This document shows, piece by piece, positions 1 to 6,344 of a stretch of DNA of 6,781 nucleotides. The notes under the pieces were generated by a model. The model worked only from the letters and a program-made list of their open reading frames with translations, was not told the DNA's origin and made no database searches. The stretch is from JBNKEI01 sp050288705 (GTDB lineage Bacteria; Myxococcota; Myxococcia; Myxococcales; UBA5297), in the NCBI GenBank assembly GCA_050288705.1, contig JBNKEI010000132.1:1-6781 (forward strand). The letters run 5' to 3'. Position numbers and translations under genes: made by a program. The stretch's first letter is position 1. Each line of letters begins with the position of its first letter.

Positions 1-71
1 GAACGCCCCCTATTAGGAAAAGAACAGCGACAGCAAGCCGTGAAAAACTGTTCAAAGGGGGATTCTTTTTT
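1..71. terminator. Nested hairpin, possible bidirectional terminator
   Basis: CCCCCT at 6-11 pairs with AGGGGG at 56-61, and GAA at 1-3 can pair with TTC at 63-65. Inside lies a second perfect stem, GAACAG (22-27) with CTGTTC (48-53). On the plus strand the outer stem is followed by six T (66-71). On the minus strand the inner stem is followed by TTTTCC. This suits the end of the leftward lipoprotein gene and of any rightward gene entering from outside the window. The inner loop is long (20 nt), so the strength is uncertain. Confidence 0.4.
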
Positions 72-89
72 CTAAACATTGTCACTCGC

Positions 90-135
90 CGCGGTCATTG
101 TCAGTGCAACCGAGTCGCGGTCATCCCAGTTGCAA
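90..135. repeat. Imperfect tandem repeat, period about 26 bp
   Basis: The segment starting CGCGGTCATTG at 90 is repeated imperfectly from 116 as CGCGGTCATCC. Each copy continues into a CAGT(T)GCAA block. The two copies lie in different reading frames of the minus strand, which suggests non-coding sequence or a decayed region downstream of the lipoprotein gene. Confidence 0.35.
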
Positions 136-227
136 TGGACAATCGGTTGCGTGTCGCCTTCCGTCGTTCGGAGATCCGCCGGCTTGGCAACATAACAGGG
201 CTGTCCCCCGGAGCTGCTCTTTGGTGA

Positions 228-1118
228 TCAGCGACAGCTCAAGGATTGGCCGAACAACCATTTGAACACGTCGGCATCCTTGTATGGGGCGGCGGGATCG
301 TGACCCATGCCATCGTACACGCTGTATTTCACCACCTCGATATCGTCCTTGGTGATCGTCCATGTGGTGCGTGAAAACCCACCCATTTCATCGTTGACTT
401 GGGATTCCGCGGCATTCGCATTGGCGCTGTGTTCCTTCAAAAACGCGTACGCGTCTGCGGCCACTTGAACCCGTTGCGACTTATCTTCGGTGCCTACATG
501 GTACCAAATAGATGTATGCGCCACGGCTTCATCCGGCAATTCGGTTTGACTTTGCCCTGCCACGCGGTTGACAGCGGCGAACAGCTTTCCAGCATTCAAA
601 AATCCCCGTACCAACGGATAACTTCCGGAACCGCCGCGAGAAAAACCGGTTAGGTAAATGCGATTCGTATCAATGCGTAGTCCTTGCGCCACCGCCGCGT
701 CCACAATGTTCGCTAACTGCGCGCCGTCCCCTTCAGAGTCCTTTTGATACTCCAGGAAAAAAGCGGGATACTGTTGGCGAATGGCATCAGTGAAGGCCCA
801 GCCTTCGTCCCAATAACCGTTTACCACCAAGGGATAAGTTCGCGTGGCATTATCGCTTTTGTCATATCCCCACGGCACGGAGAACGTCACCGCGACTTCG
901 TCTACCGCAATGTCATAGGGCGAGTCAGAATCTGAGAACGATTCAGAAGGTGCATTGTTGAGACAGCTTTCCGAGTCACTGTCGGTGTCACTGACCGAGT
1001 CGCTGTCCGAGTTGTTATCGGTCTCCTCGGGGTTGCTAGTGCTATCGTTTCTGCATCCCGAGCAAAATGCAGCACTGCACCCCAAGAATAGAAAGCTTAT
1101 TATGCAAAACATTTTCAT
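228..1118 (-). CDS. Secreted alpha/beta-hydrolase (esterase/depolymerase-like) lipoprotein
   Basis: The predicted product is a 296-residue exported lipoprotein. I chose the ATG at 1118 because GGGAG sits 5 nt upstream; the longer frame from 1151 has no better ribosome site. Residues 2-21 form a hydrophobic signal ending in a lipobox-like FCSGC with Cys22; FLGC with Cys14 is an alternative. Residues about 36-67 are a Ser/Asp-rich linker. The rest fits the alpha/beta-hydrolase fold of PHB-depolymerase or feruloyl-esterase-like proteins. IYLTGFSRGG holds the nucleophile Ser160, VGTEDK is a likely acid site (Asp212), and GMGHD supplies His273. The fold and lipoprotein status are inferred from motifs, and the substrate is unknown. 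A weak promoter may lie in the decayed nuclease tail, with TAAAAT at 1138-1143 on the minus strand. The start codon overlaps the upstream broken frame by ATGA. After the TGA stop the frame stays open for 51 more codons (see findings). Confidence 0.8.
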   Translation of the reverse strand: MKMFCIISFLFLGCSAAFCSGCRNDSTSNPEETDNNSDSDSVSDTDSDSESCLNNAPSESFSDSDSPYDIAVDEVAVTFSVPWGYDKSDNATRTYPLVVNGYWDEGWAFTDAIRQQYPAFFLEYQKDSEGDGAQLANIVDAAVAQGLRIDTNRIYLTGFSRGGSGSYPLVRGFLNAGKLFAAVNRVAGQSQTELPDEAVAHTSIWYHVGTEDKSQRVQVAADAYAFLKEHSANANAAESQVNDEMGGFSRTTWTITKDDIEVVKYSVYDGMGHDPAAPYKDADVFKWLFGQSLSCR

Positions 1119-2151
1119 CGATACTCCCAATGGTTTGATTTTAGAATACAATACATGGCAATTACCAATATATTAAGGTGCTGAGAACAAAATTGATTGG
1201 GGGCATCGATAAAGCGGTCGTGTCGCGCGGTGGGTTTACTGGCGCAGAGAATTAGTCCAACAGGCGGGTTTTCATCCTCGCGAGTCCAATTCTTTCGAGC
1301 GTAATTGCAATAAAGATGCATCTGGCCAACATCTCCGCTTGTAAGGCGATTTAGCTTTAGTTCCACAAGTACCAGGCATCGCAAACCTCGATGAAAGAAT
1401 ACGAGGTCAATTCGAAACCATTCGTCGTCTATACGAAGACGTTTTTGCCGTCCTACAAAAGTGAAGTCTCCACCAAGTTCGAGCAAAAACGATTCTAAAT
1501 GTGTGATAAGGGCTTCTTCTAAATCACTTTCGGAATATTCGTCTTTAAGCCCAAGAAATTCGAGAACGTAAGGATTTTTTACTTCCTCTTCGGGCGTCAA
1601 AATGTCGCCCGGCTTCGTCGTTGATCCCTTGGCGATCATGGCCGCCTTATTTTTTGAAAGCAACGTACGCTCGTAAAACTGGCTTCCAATCTGTCGATCA
1701 AGTTGCCGAACGGTCCAGCCACCGCGTAGCGCTTCTTGTTCTAAAAAGCGCGAGCTTTTGGATCGCGAACACCCAGGAGGTGTACATAGGCTGTCCAAGG
1801 AAGAGGAAACCGTTTGGTTAGCTCTTCAGATTTCGCAATCGCTGATTGCGAAATTGGCCATGCAGAGTAAAAGGCTCGCATCTGCTCAAGATTTCTATGA
1901 CCGAATCCACGCCCAAAGCGTCGAGTTAGATCTGCTGCAAGACGCTTTAATAGCTCCTTACCATAGCCAGCACGACGTTTTCCTCCTTGTTCTTCCTCAA
2001 CAATGCATCGCCCTATTTCCCAATAAGTTGCCGTCATGACTGCATTGATAGATCGGGCCGCAGTACTGCGGGCAGCCTCAAGCAGATACACCACTTCTGT
2101 GAGAACTCGGTCATAGTCAGAAATCGCGATTGGCGAATTGGTCTTATTCAT
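1115..2151 (-). pseudogene. Frameshifted DUF1016/YhcG-type PD-(D/E)XK nuclease
   Basis: Two minus-strand frames together make one DUF1016 protein. The first (2151 to 1744) gives the N-terminal domain, with motifs such as ATYWEIGRCIVEEEQ, RFGRGFGHRNLEQMRAFY and PLPWTAYVHLLGVRDPKARAF. It then hits TAG at 1743-1741. The second frame continues with EQEALRGGWTVRQLDRQIGS. Family members read AFYEQEAL here, so loss of one T from a TAT Tyr codon explains the break. The second part has the nuclease core, RIDLVFFHR with the Asp and LVELKL with the E-x-K. After GLILCASK the sequence stops matching the family. The +1 frame at 1215-1162 reads ALSMPPINFVLSTLIYW, resembling the family's YALxxLPNKVLAAEY, which suggests a second indel. 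The start is ATG at 2151 with GGAAG 4 nt upstream. The family is a PD-(D/E)XK nuclease-fold group often found in mobile or defence regions. The gene is almost certainly dead. Confidence 0.85.
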
Positions 2152-2274
2152 CAAACTTCCAAAAAGTATCCTGATAGTACCTCAAGTGGACGCGGTACAT
2201 GCGAAGCTTGCTCACTACCACCCACTAAAGCAGCAGTCCAGTTTTGGTTTTATCGATTCGCTAGTATGGGAGGA

Positions 2275-2306
2275 TTGGTCAAGATACACTTTCAGTGTCC
2301 TATAAT
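2275..2306 (+). promoter_or_regulatory. Candidate rightward promoter with dyad in the spacer
   Basis: A perfect TATAAT lies at 2301-2306. The nearest -35-like hexamer, TTGGTC (2275-2280), is 20 nt away, longer than ideal. A perfect 5-bp dyad, ACACT-TTC-AGTGT (2286-2298), occupies the spacer and could be an operator. The first gene downstream is the glycosyltransferase at 2844, which would leave a leader of over 500 nt. Confidence 0.35.
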
Positions 2307-2428
2307 TAATAAGCGTTTGCCGTAGCCGCTTAAAAACGCACAAATTCACCTGAGCCGTAGCGCGGCTATGGTCAACGACTAATTGTACTAAGCCGAACTC
2401 AGGGCTCCTTTGATTGATTTCGGGCAAC

Positions 2429-2445
2429 AAGCTTTCTGCAAGCTT
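2429..2445. repeat. Inverted repeat AAGCTT-5-AAGCTT
   Basis: Two AAGCTT hexamers are separated by TCTGC, giving a 17-bp perfect dyad and also a direct repeat, because each arm is itself palindromic. It lies in the gene-poor spacer. No function can be assigned. Confidence 0.4.
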
Positions 2446-2843
2446 CTATGGGGATAAAGGCCAAAACGGTCGATAAATAGCCAGGCGAATTCAGTATTAA
2501 AAATAGATTAGGGAACCCTATGGAATGACTGCTGGAAAGATTAATTGCTATTAATTGAGAAAACTACAAAGCACAATAGATTTCAAGACAAAGCTCCCCA
2601 GTTCTCGCCACAAATGTCCTTTCGTTGCAATCATCGTTGGCGTCGGAGCATAGGTCATGACGAGTCAAACCATGTAGGTCGAGACTTGGTGGAAGGCAAA
2701 TCAGTTCGAATAAGCGAAGCTCCGCAAATTCGGCATCGCATCATGTCAACGAGGCTCGAAATGCGAAAAAACCTTGCGGTGGAGCATAGGGGCTACCTTG
2801 TGTAAACGATCAAGACTGCATTAGAGTCAAAACCGAAAACGCC

Positions 2844-3764
2844 ATGAGTAAGAAAACTACCACGTTCGTTCTGGTTTCTTGGAACCGAAGGGCCGAGGTT
2901 CTCCATACTCTCGGTCAGCTAGAACCTCTGCGCAACCAAGTTGAAGTCATCTTGGTAGACAATGGGTCTGGGGACGACACTTGCGAAATGGTGAGGCAAG
3001 AACACCCCTGGGTAAACCTAATAGCCTTGAAAGAAAACACCGGCATTTACGCATATAATTATGGGGCGCAATACGCAGAAACTCCCTACCTAGTTTTTCT
3101 TGATGACGATTCATATCCCTCGGAGAACGTTGTTGACGAGAGTGAGCGCCTTTTTTCCAGTCGGCCGGAAGTGGGCATTATTGCGTTTGAGATTGTAATC
3201 CCTGATACCGGGGAAATTGTGACTACCGAACACGTGGCCGGTCCGGTGGCCGAATTCTGGGGGTGTGGTTTTGCGATTCGGAAGGAAACCTGGGACCGGC
3301 TGAATGGTTACGACTCGGACTTCTTCCTGTACGTCAATGAGAACGACCTGGCCATCCGGTGTTGGGATTTGGGAATGGCAGTGATCTACCATCCGCAGGT
3401 CCGCTCATACCATTGCGTTTCCAGTGCGAACCGCATGTCCGGAAGAATGTTGCGCAACGTGGTTAGAAACAACATCTATCTAATACTCAAGAACATACCC
3501 CGCCGATACTGGCCAAGATGTTTTACTCCGATGCTTCTGACCATGTTCGTTCGCGCAATTGTTACCCGGCAGATTCGTTTCTGGCTAGCCGGGGTGAACG
3601 AGGGGTTCAGTGATTGTGCGAAATACATTGCTAAGAGAAAACCGGTTAGTGAAGAGGTAGTCCGGTTTTATTTAAAAAAATATAAGCAATATGAATGGCC
3701 CCTGGCAAAGCTAGCTCGAAAGCAGAGAGAAGGTTCGAAGTGGAGCAATCTCAAGTATCGATAA
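2844..3764 (+). CDS. GT2-family glycosyltransferase, likely galactofuranosyl or rhamnosyl transferase
   Basis: A 306-residue cytoplasmic or membrane-associated GT-A fold glycosyltransferase with no signal peptide. FVLVSWNRR (8-16) is the first beta strand and nucleotide-binding start, and EVILVDNGSGDDT (34-46) is the second. VFLDDDSYP (84-92) carries the DxD-type metal and nucleotide-sugar site. WGCGFAIRKETW (139-150) is the acceptor-side segment. NENDLAIRCWDLG (165-177) is the usual catalytic-base/ExDLxxR motif of rhamnosyl- and galactofuranosyl-type GT2 enzymes. The basic C-terminal part, rich in Arg and aromatic residues, may contact membrane. Length is normal for the family. The ATG at 2844 has only a weak ribosome site. 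The glf gene follows after 35 nt on the same strand, so a role in transferring Galf from UDP-Galf to a surface glycan is a reasonable inference. The exact donor and acceptor cannot be read from the sequence. Confidence 0.85.
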   Translation: MSKKTTTFVLVSWNRRAEVLHTLGQLEPLRNQVEVILVDNGSGDDTCEMVRQEHPWVNLIALKENTGIYAYNYGAQYAETPYLVFLDDDSYPSENVVDESERLFSSRPEVGIIAFEIVIPDTGEIVTTEHVAGPVAEFWGCGFAIRKETWDRLNGYDSDFFLYVNENDLAIRCWDLGMAVIYHPQVRSYHCVSSANRMSGRMLRNVVRNNIYLILKNIPRRYWPRCFTPMLLTMFVRAIVTRQIRFWLAGVNEGFSDCAKYIAKRKPVSEEVVRFYLKKYKQYEWPLAKLARKQREGSKWSNLKYR

Positions 3765-3783
3765 ACGACTAATTCGCAATATT

Positions 3784-3793
3784 CCTCGCGAGG
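3784..3793 (+). promoter_or_regulatory. glf ribosome binding site inside a 10-bp palindrome
   Basis: The palindrome CCTCGCGAGG ends in GAGG, the apparent Shine-Dalgarno sequence, 6 nt before the glf ATG at 3800. It supports this start codon. Pairing of the palindrome would hide the ribosome site only in an intermolecular duplex, so regulation is speculative. Confidence 0.45.
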
Positions 3794-3799
3794 TTTCCG

Positions 3800-4915
3800 A
3801 TGAAAAAATTCGATTACCTGGTGGTTGGCGCGGGAATGTTCGGAGCAGTATGCGCAGAGCAGATACGGAAAAAAGGGAAATCAGTTCTGGTCATTGAGAA
3901 GCGGGAGCATGTTGGCGGGAATTGCTATACTTATGACTTTGACGGAACAAATATTAATGTTCACCGGTATGGAACACATATTTTTCATACCAGCAGCAAA
4001 AACACCTGGGAATACATTAACCAATTTACTGAGTTTAATCGGTACCAGCATCGAGTTTTGACCACCTATCGTGACCGAGTTTACGTTTTGCCAATAAATC
4101 TGGGTACAGTGAATGCTTTTTTTGGCCTGAATTTGAAGCCTAGAGAATTCGCTGATTTCATTGCATCGAAGCGGGAGAATATAGCCACGCCAAGTGATCT
4201 TGAGAGCAAGGCAGTAAGCTTGATTGGTAAGGAATTATACGAGGCGTTTATTAAGGGGTACACCATAAAGCAGTGGCAGCGTGACCCGAAAGATTTGCCA
4301 GCCGATATTATTACCCGTTTGCCAGTGCGTTCTTCCTATTTTGATTCGTATTTTGACGATATTTATCAAGGAATTCCGGTAGACGGGTATACACCTATAT
4401 TCGAGCGTATGTTATCGGGTATTGAAATAAAGCTCGGGGTCGATTTTTTGGCCGAGCGAGACTACTGGACTAAGCAGTGCGAAACCGTGGTGTATACCGG
4501 ACCAATCGATAGGTACTTCGGTTACATTTACGGGAACCTGGGTTGGCGATCGGTGCGAATGGAAACCGAATTGCTTGCTATCGAGGACTATCAGGGCACC
4601 AGCGTTATGAACTACGCGGACGAGAATGTTCCCTACACCCGCATTCACGAATTCAAGCACCTGCACCGAGAAAAGAGGCATACCCCGAAAGCCACGGTAG
4701 TAACCAAGGAATACCCGGCGGAGATCAATTCCGATCCTTACTATCCGGTGAACTCGCCGTCTGACCGGGAAATTTTGACTCGATACCATGCCCTGGCGCA
4801 TCAGGAGAGGCATACGGTATTTGGAGGGAGACTAGCGCAGTACAAATATTTTGATATGAACCATGCCATCGAGGCTGCGTTGGCGGCTGCGGCACAGCTA
4901 GTTAAGTGTCCTTAG
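3800..4915 (+). CDS. glf: UDP-galactopyranose mutase
   Basis: A 371-residue cytosolic flavoenzyme that interconverts UDP-galactopyranose and UDP-galactofuranose, the donor for Galf in O-antigens and other surface glycans. Length matches bacterial Glf (about 365-390). The FAD-binding Rossmann start is YLVVGAGMFG (6-15), followed by VIEKREHVGGNCYT (31-44). HRYGTHIFHT (55-64) is the family signature near the flavin. Further active-site residues appear in order: Trp159 in IKQWQRDP, Arg173 in ITRLPVR, Tyr184, Arg281 in TRIHEFKH, Tyr314/Tyr315 in DPYYPVN, and Tyr350/Asp352 in YKYFDMN. These match the known substrate-binding Trp, Arg and Tyr residues, so the enzyme looks active. It forms an operon with the glycosyltransferase 35 nt upstream. 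A diverged partial second copy of its 3' end lies downstream at 5644-5749 and 6345-6459. Confidence 0.97.
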   Translation: MKKFDYLVVGAGMFGAVCAEQIRKKGKSVLVIEKREHVGGNCYTYDFDGTNINVHRYGTHIFHTSSKNTWEYINQFTEFNRYQHRVLTTYRDRVYVLPINLGTVNAFFGLNLKPREFADFIASKRENIATPSDLESKAVSLIGKELYEAFIKGYTIKQWQRDPKDLPADIITRLPVRSSYFDSYFDDIYQGIPVDGYTPIFERMLSGIEIKLGVDFLAERDYWTKQCETVVYTGPIDRYFGYIYGNLGWRSVRMETELLAIEDYQGTSVMNYADENVPYTRIHEFKHLHREKRHTPKATVVTKEYPAEINSDPYYPVNSPSDREILTRYHALAHQERHTVFGGRLAQYKYFDMNHAIEAALAAAAQLVKCP

Positions 4916-4983
4916 TATCCGAGAGTATTCGCGGTGCGTCGGCAGCTAGTAGAAGCGCGAATTCCACGACAGCTAATAATGGT

Positions 4984-5025
4984 ACGTCGCAACATGCTTA
5001 CTCGCAACGTGAGCGACGTTTCTAT
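4984..5025 (+). terminator. Weak hairpin between glf and convergent parE
   Basis: ACGTCGC (4984-4990) and GCGACGT (5013-5019) form a perfect 7-bp stem. An inner CTC/GAG pairing is also possible, and TTTCTAT follows. It sits where the rightward glycan operon and the leftward parDE operon converge. The T-tract is poor, so intrinsic termination is uncertain. Confidence 0.3.
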
Positions 5026-5057
5026 AGTCGGAGTACTTTCCTATCCTCTAAACGGGC

Positions 5058-5333
5058 TCAAAAGTTTTCCTGACCAATCACACGCATAATCTCGACATAC
5101 TCCGCATGGACGCGATAGTATACTGAGTGAGAGCCGCACACGCTGCGGCGATAGCCTTCACGGATATGGTCAACGGCGGGGTAGAGTAGGGGCGTTTCGG
5201 CCAGTTCTGCAAAATGGCTCATTAAGGCATAATAATACTTATCGGCTTGCACTACACCAAAGCGCTCTAATCCAAAAAACCAGATACGGTCGAGGTCGTC
5301 GTTAGCCTCCGGTGCGATGTTATAGAAGGCCAC
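5058..5333 (-). CDS. parE: ParE/RelE-superfamily toxin
   Basis: A 91-residue protein of the ParE/RelE toxin fold. Visible family features are the N-terminal YNIAPEANDDLDRIWFFGLE, with a helical region around residues 7-50. PLLYPAVDHIREGYRRSVCG follows, then SHSVYYRVHAEYVEIMRVIG, the final strands, ending just after. ParE proteins poison DNA gyrase, while RelE relatives cut mRNA. The sequence resembles the ParE side (GYRRSVxGSHSVYYR) but does not prove the target. The start overlaps the 3' end of the antitoxin gene by 14 nt, the usual coupled arrangement. Length is normal and no damage is seen, so the module is probably active. It lies convergent to glf, between the intact glf and the glf relic. 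Confidence 0.9.
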   Translation of the reverse strand: MAFYNIAPEANDDLDRIWFFGLERFGVVQADKYYYALMSHFAELAETPLLYPAVDHIREGYRRSVCGSHSVYYRVHAEYVEIMRVIGQENF

Positions 5334-5586
5334 GGGCTTTGGCTTTCTCTTTAAATGTGTCGAGCCGTTCCTTTGCTGTTAGTGTGCTATGTCCGTATTT
5401 TTCGACGCTTTCCTCGGCCTTGATAAGCATAGCGCGTATTTTCTCGATCTTCTCATCTTCTTGGCGGCGGGCCTGCCTTATCAGGTCGTTAACGGCATCA
5501 CTCATGCTCGTATATTCCTTGCTGTCGATCTGGGCTTTTACCCACTCAGCGTTAGGCTCTGTTAGGCTAATACTTTGTCGTGGCAT
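5320..5586 (-). CDS. parD: ParD-family ribbon-helix-helix antitoxin
   Basis: An 88-residue antitoxin. The N-terminal part, QSISLTEPNAEWVKAQIDS, is the DNA-contacting beta strand and first helix. EYTSMSDAVNDLIRQARRQ (residues 24-42) is the ribbon-helix-helix helix pair. The charged C-terminal half to LDTFKEKAKARGLL would wrap and neutralise the toxin. The start is well supported, with AGGAGG at 5598-5593 on the minus strand, 6 nt before ATG. It is the first gene of the pair, overlapping parE by 14 nt. The promoter and a perfect palindrome lie just upstream (5610-5648), as expected for autorepression by antitoxin or complex. Confidence 0.92.
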   Translation of the reverse strand: MPRQSISLTEPNAEWVKAQIDSKEYTSMSDAVNDLIRQARRQEDEKIEKIRAMLIKAEESVEKYGHSTLTAKERLDTFKEKAKARGLL

Positions 5587-5609
5587 GGCTAACCTCCTAT
5601 GTGCTGCAT

Positions 5610-5622
5610 TAATGATTCATTA
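5610..5622. promoter_or_regulatory. Candidate ParD operator palindrome
   Basis: TAATGA-T-TCATTA is a perfect 6-1-6 dyad. It overlaps the -10 region of the parDE promoter and lies 23 nt upstream of the parD start. Ribbon-helix-helix antitoxins typically bind such AT-rich dyads to repress their own operon. Binding is inferred from position and symmetry only. Confidence 0.5.
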
Positions 5623-5648
5623 TTACACCGTCTTTACAGCACTGGCAA
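5619..5648 (-). promoter_or_regulatory. parDE promoter
   Basis: On the minus strand TTGCCA (5648-5643) is followed after 18 nt by AATAAT (5624-5619). Each hexamer is one base from the sigma70 consensus. The -10 overlaps the palindrome at 5610-5622. The -35 lies at the first codons of the upstream glf relic. Confidence 0.5.
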
Positions 5649-5749
5649 GAGGTACGCCCTAATAACCAGGGAATATCCGGCCGAAATTAATACCGAACCC
5701 TACTATCCGGTAAACTCGCCGTCTGACCGCGAGACCTTTAGTCGATACC
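5644..5749 (+). pseudogene. glf relic, left piece
   Basis: In frame from 5644 this reads GKRYALITREYPAEINTEPY and then YPVNSPSDRETFSRY. It matches residues about 292-329 of the intact Glf in this window, which has TKEYPAEINSDPYYPVN and SPSDREILTRY. A 4-residue gap follows KRY. Over 28 codons I count 15 base differences in about 85 (about 82% identity), 11 of them at third codon positions, so this copy diverged mostly under protein-level selection before decay. The 5' part of the gene is missing; the parDE promoter begins right at the left edge. At CGATACC (5743-5749) the match stops and unrelated sequence begins. Confidence 0.9.
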
Positions 5750-5947
5750 CAAGCTTGAGCACAAATTGCCCTCGGAGTTCTTACGCTGTGCGGCAGAGGA
5801 AAAAGCACGCGCAGTCATCCGGGAAAACGATCGGAAGCAGTTACGCAAGTTGCTAGCTGAAATGGCAATAGGAAAGCTAACCGACGATGAGGCTGCCCAG
5901 CTTGGGAATGAAATTAAAAGCGAGTTTCGAGGCCATGGAGTGGGCAA
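5750..5947 (+). pseudogene. Unidentified coding fragment between the glf relic pieces
   Basis: The frame is open from the relic junction, with a possible TTG start at 5766. It reads charged, helical and protein-like: LPSEFLRCAAEEKARAVIRE, then a segment with LAEMAIGKLTDDEAAQLGNE and IKSEFRGHG. I do not recognise the family. The style resembles the C-terminal half of a small antitoxin or regulator, but that is only an impression. It has no clear ribosome site and probably lacks its natural start. Around 5948 the coding sense moves to another frame, where a DUF4160 tail begins. Beyond that point this frame reads on to 6026 as apparent shadow. Confidence 0.4.
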
Positions 5948-6031
5948 GCCAACACTCAAGATGAGCTACGTTATATTTGGGAATTGGCGAAAAACAAACA
6001 ACCTCTTCAAAAAATCGAACCCTTAAAATAA
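5948..6031 (+). pseudogene. DUF4160 C-terminal remnant (toxin partner of DUF2442)
   Basis: In the frame ending with TAA at 6029-6031 the sequence reads TQDELRYIWELAKNKQPLQK followed by IEPLK. This closely resembles the conserved C-terminus of DUF4160 proteins (typically ELxxxWELAxxxxPLxxIEPL). Only about 25 codons remain; the N-terminal core is absent. The stop lies 10 nt before the DUF2442 start, the usual gene order for a DUF4160-DUF2442 pair. The remnant is too short to be functional. The identification rests on recall of the family motif. Confidence 0.65.
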
Positions 6032-6041
6032 AAGAGTCATT

Positions 6042-6311
6042 ATGACACCAGATATTATTTCAGGAAAATATATAGACGGATATCAGATTGAACTGGGCTT
6101 TGATGATGGTAAAAAAGGAATAGTAGATTTCTCTAAATATCTCAATGCTGGCGGCGTGTTCGACCGTCTTAAGGACCTTGAATTCTTTAAGAATTTCAAA
6201 ATCAGTAGGGAGTTGGGTGCAATTACGTGGGATAATGAATTAGATATCTCGCCGGAAACACTGTATTCAGAGGCAACAGGTGCGTCTTTGCCTCCTTGGG
6301 TTGAACATTAA
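6042..6311 (+). CDS. DUF2442 protein, likely orphan antitoxin-type partner
   Basis: An 89-residue protein. IISGKYIDGYQIELGFDDGK (5-24) corresponds to the family's first strands. VDFSKYLNAGGVFDRLKDLE (28-47) and ISRELGAITWDNELDISPET (54-73) are the conserved core, followed by LYSEATG. Length is typical and no frame damage is visible. DUF2442 genes commonly sit immediately downstream of DUF4160 genes in a putative type II toxin-antitoxin pair. Here only the tail of the DUF4160 gene survives, so the gene is orphaned. The ribosome site is weak (AAGAG, 6 nt upstream). Whether it is expressed is unknown. Confidence 0.85.
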   Translation: MTPDIISGKYIDGYQIELGFDDGKKGIVDFSKYLNAGGVFDRLKDLEFFKNFKISRELGAITWDNELDISPETLYSEATGASLPPWVEH

Positions 6312-6344
6312 GGTGCTGTTGCGTCGTTTTACCGGATTTTGGGC

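Larger units (their letters stand above)
2152..2843. other. Gene-poor spacer between the nuclease relic and the glycan operon
   Basis: I see no convincing gene in these roughly 690 bases. The longest open frames (for example 2545-2805 plus, TTG start) lack a recognisable domain, have no good ribosome site and do not read like protein. Visible structure includes an ACACT-TTC-AGTGT dyad (2286-2298) beside TATAAT (2301-2306). There is also an AGCCG-TAGCG-CGGCT stem near 2352-2366, AAGCTT-TCTGC-AAGCTT (2429-2445), and TAGGG-AA-CCCTA (2509-2520). It could be a leader for the glycosyltransferase operon, a decayed gene, or both. Confidence 0.5.

Noticed and set aside
228..230. Selenocysteine reading of the lipoprotein TGA
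   Set aside because: No convincing bacterial SECIS-like hairpin follows the TGA, and the context is not a known selenoprotein family.
1162..1174. ATTAAGGTGCTG shared with 6308-6319 as a possible element end
   Set aside because: A 12-base match is expected by chance about once in a window this size, and the flanks do not match.
2215..2430. 71-codon minus-strand frame upstream of the DUF1016 gene
   Set aside because: No domain, no ribosome site, and it contains the promoter-like dyad region; most likely chance.
2605..2655. A frame reading PFVAIIVGVGA that hints at a glycosyltransferase N-terminus
   Set aside because: It ends at a stop within a few codons and has no continuing match in any frame.
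2545..2805. 86-codon plus-strand open frame with TTG start upstream of the glycosyltransferase
   Set aside because: No recognisable domain, no clear ribosome site, and a composition rich in Arg, His and Ser that looks like chance translation.
4984..5019. Integron attC-like site downstream of glf
   Set aside because: The hairpin lacks the GTTRRRY and RYYYAAC boxes expected of attC.
5750..6344. Terminal inverted repeats of a transposon between the glf relic pieces
   Set aside because: I compared both ends by eye and found no convincing inverted match, so I call only the 7-bp flanking duplication.
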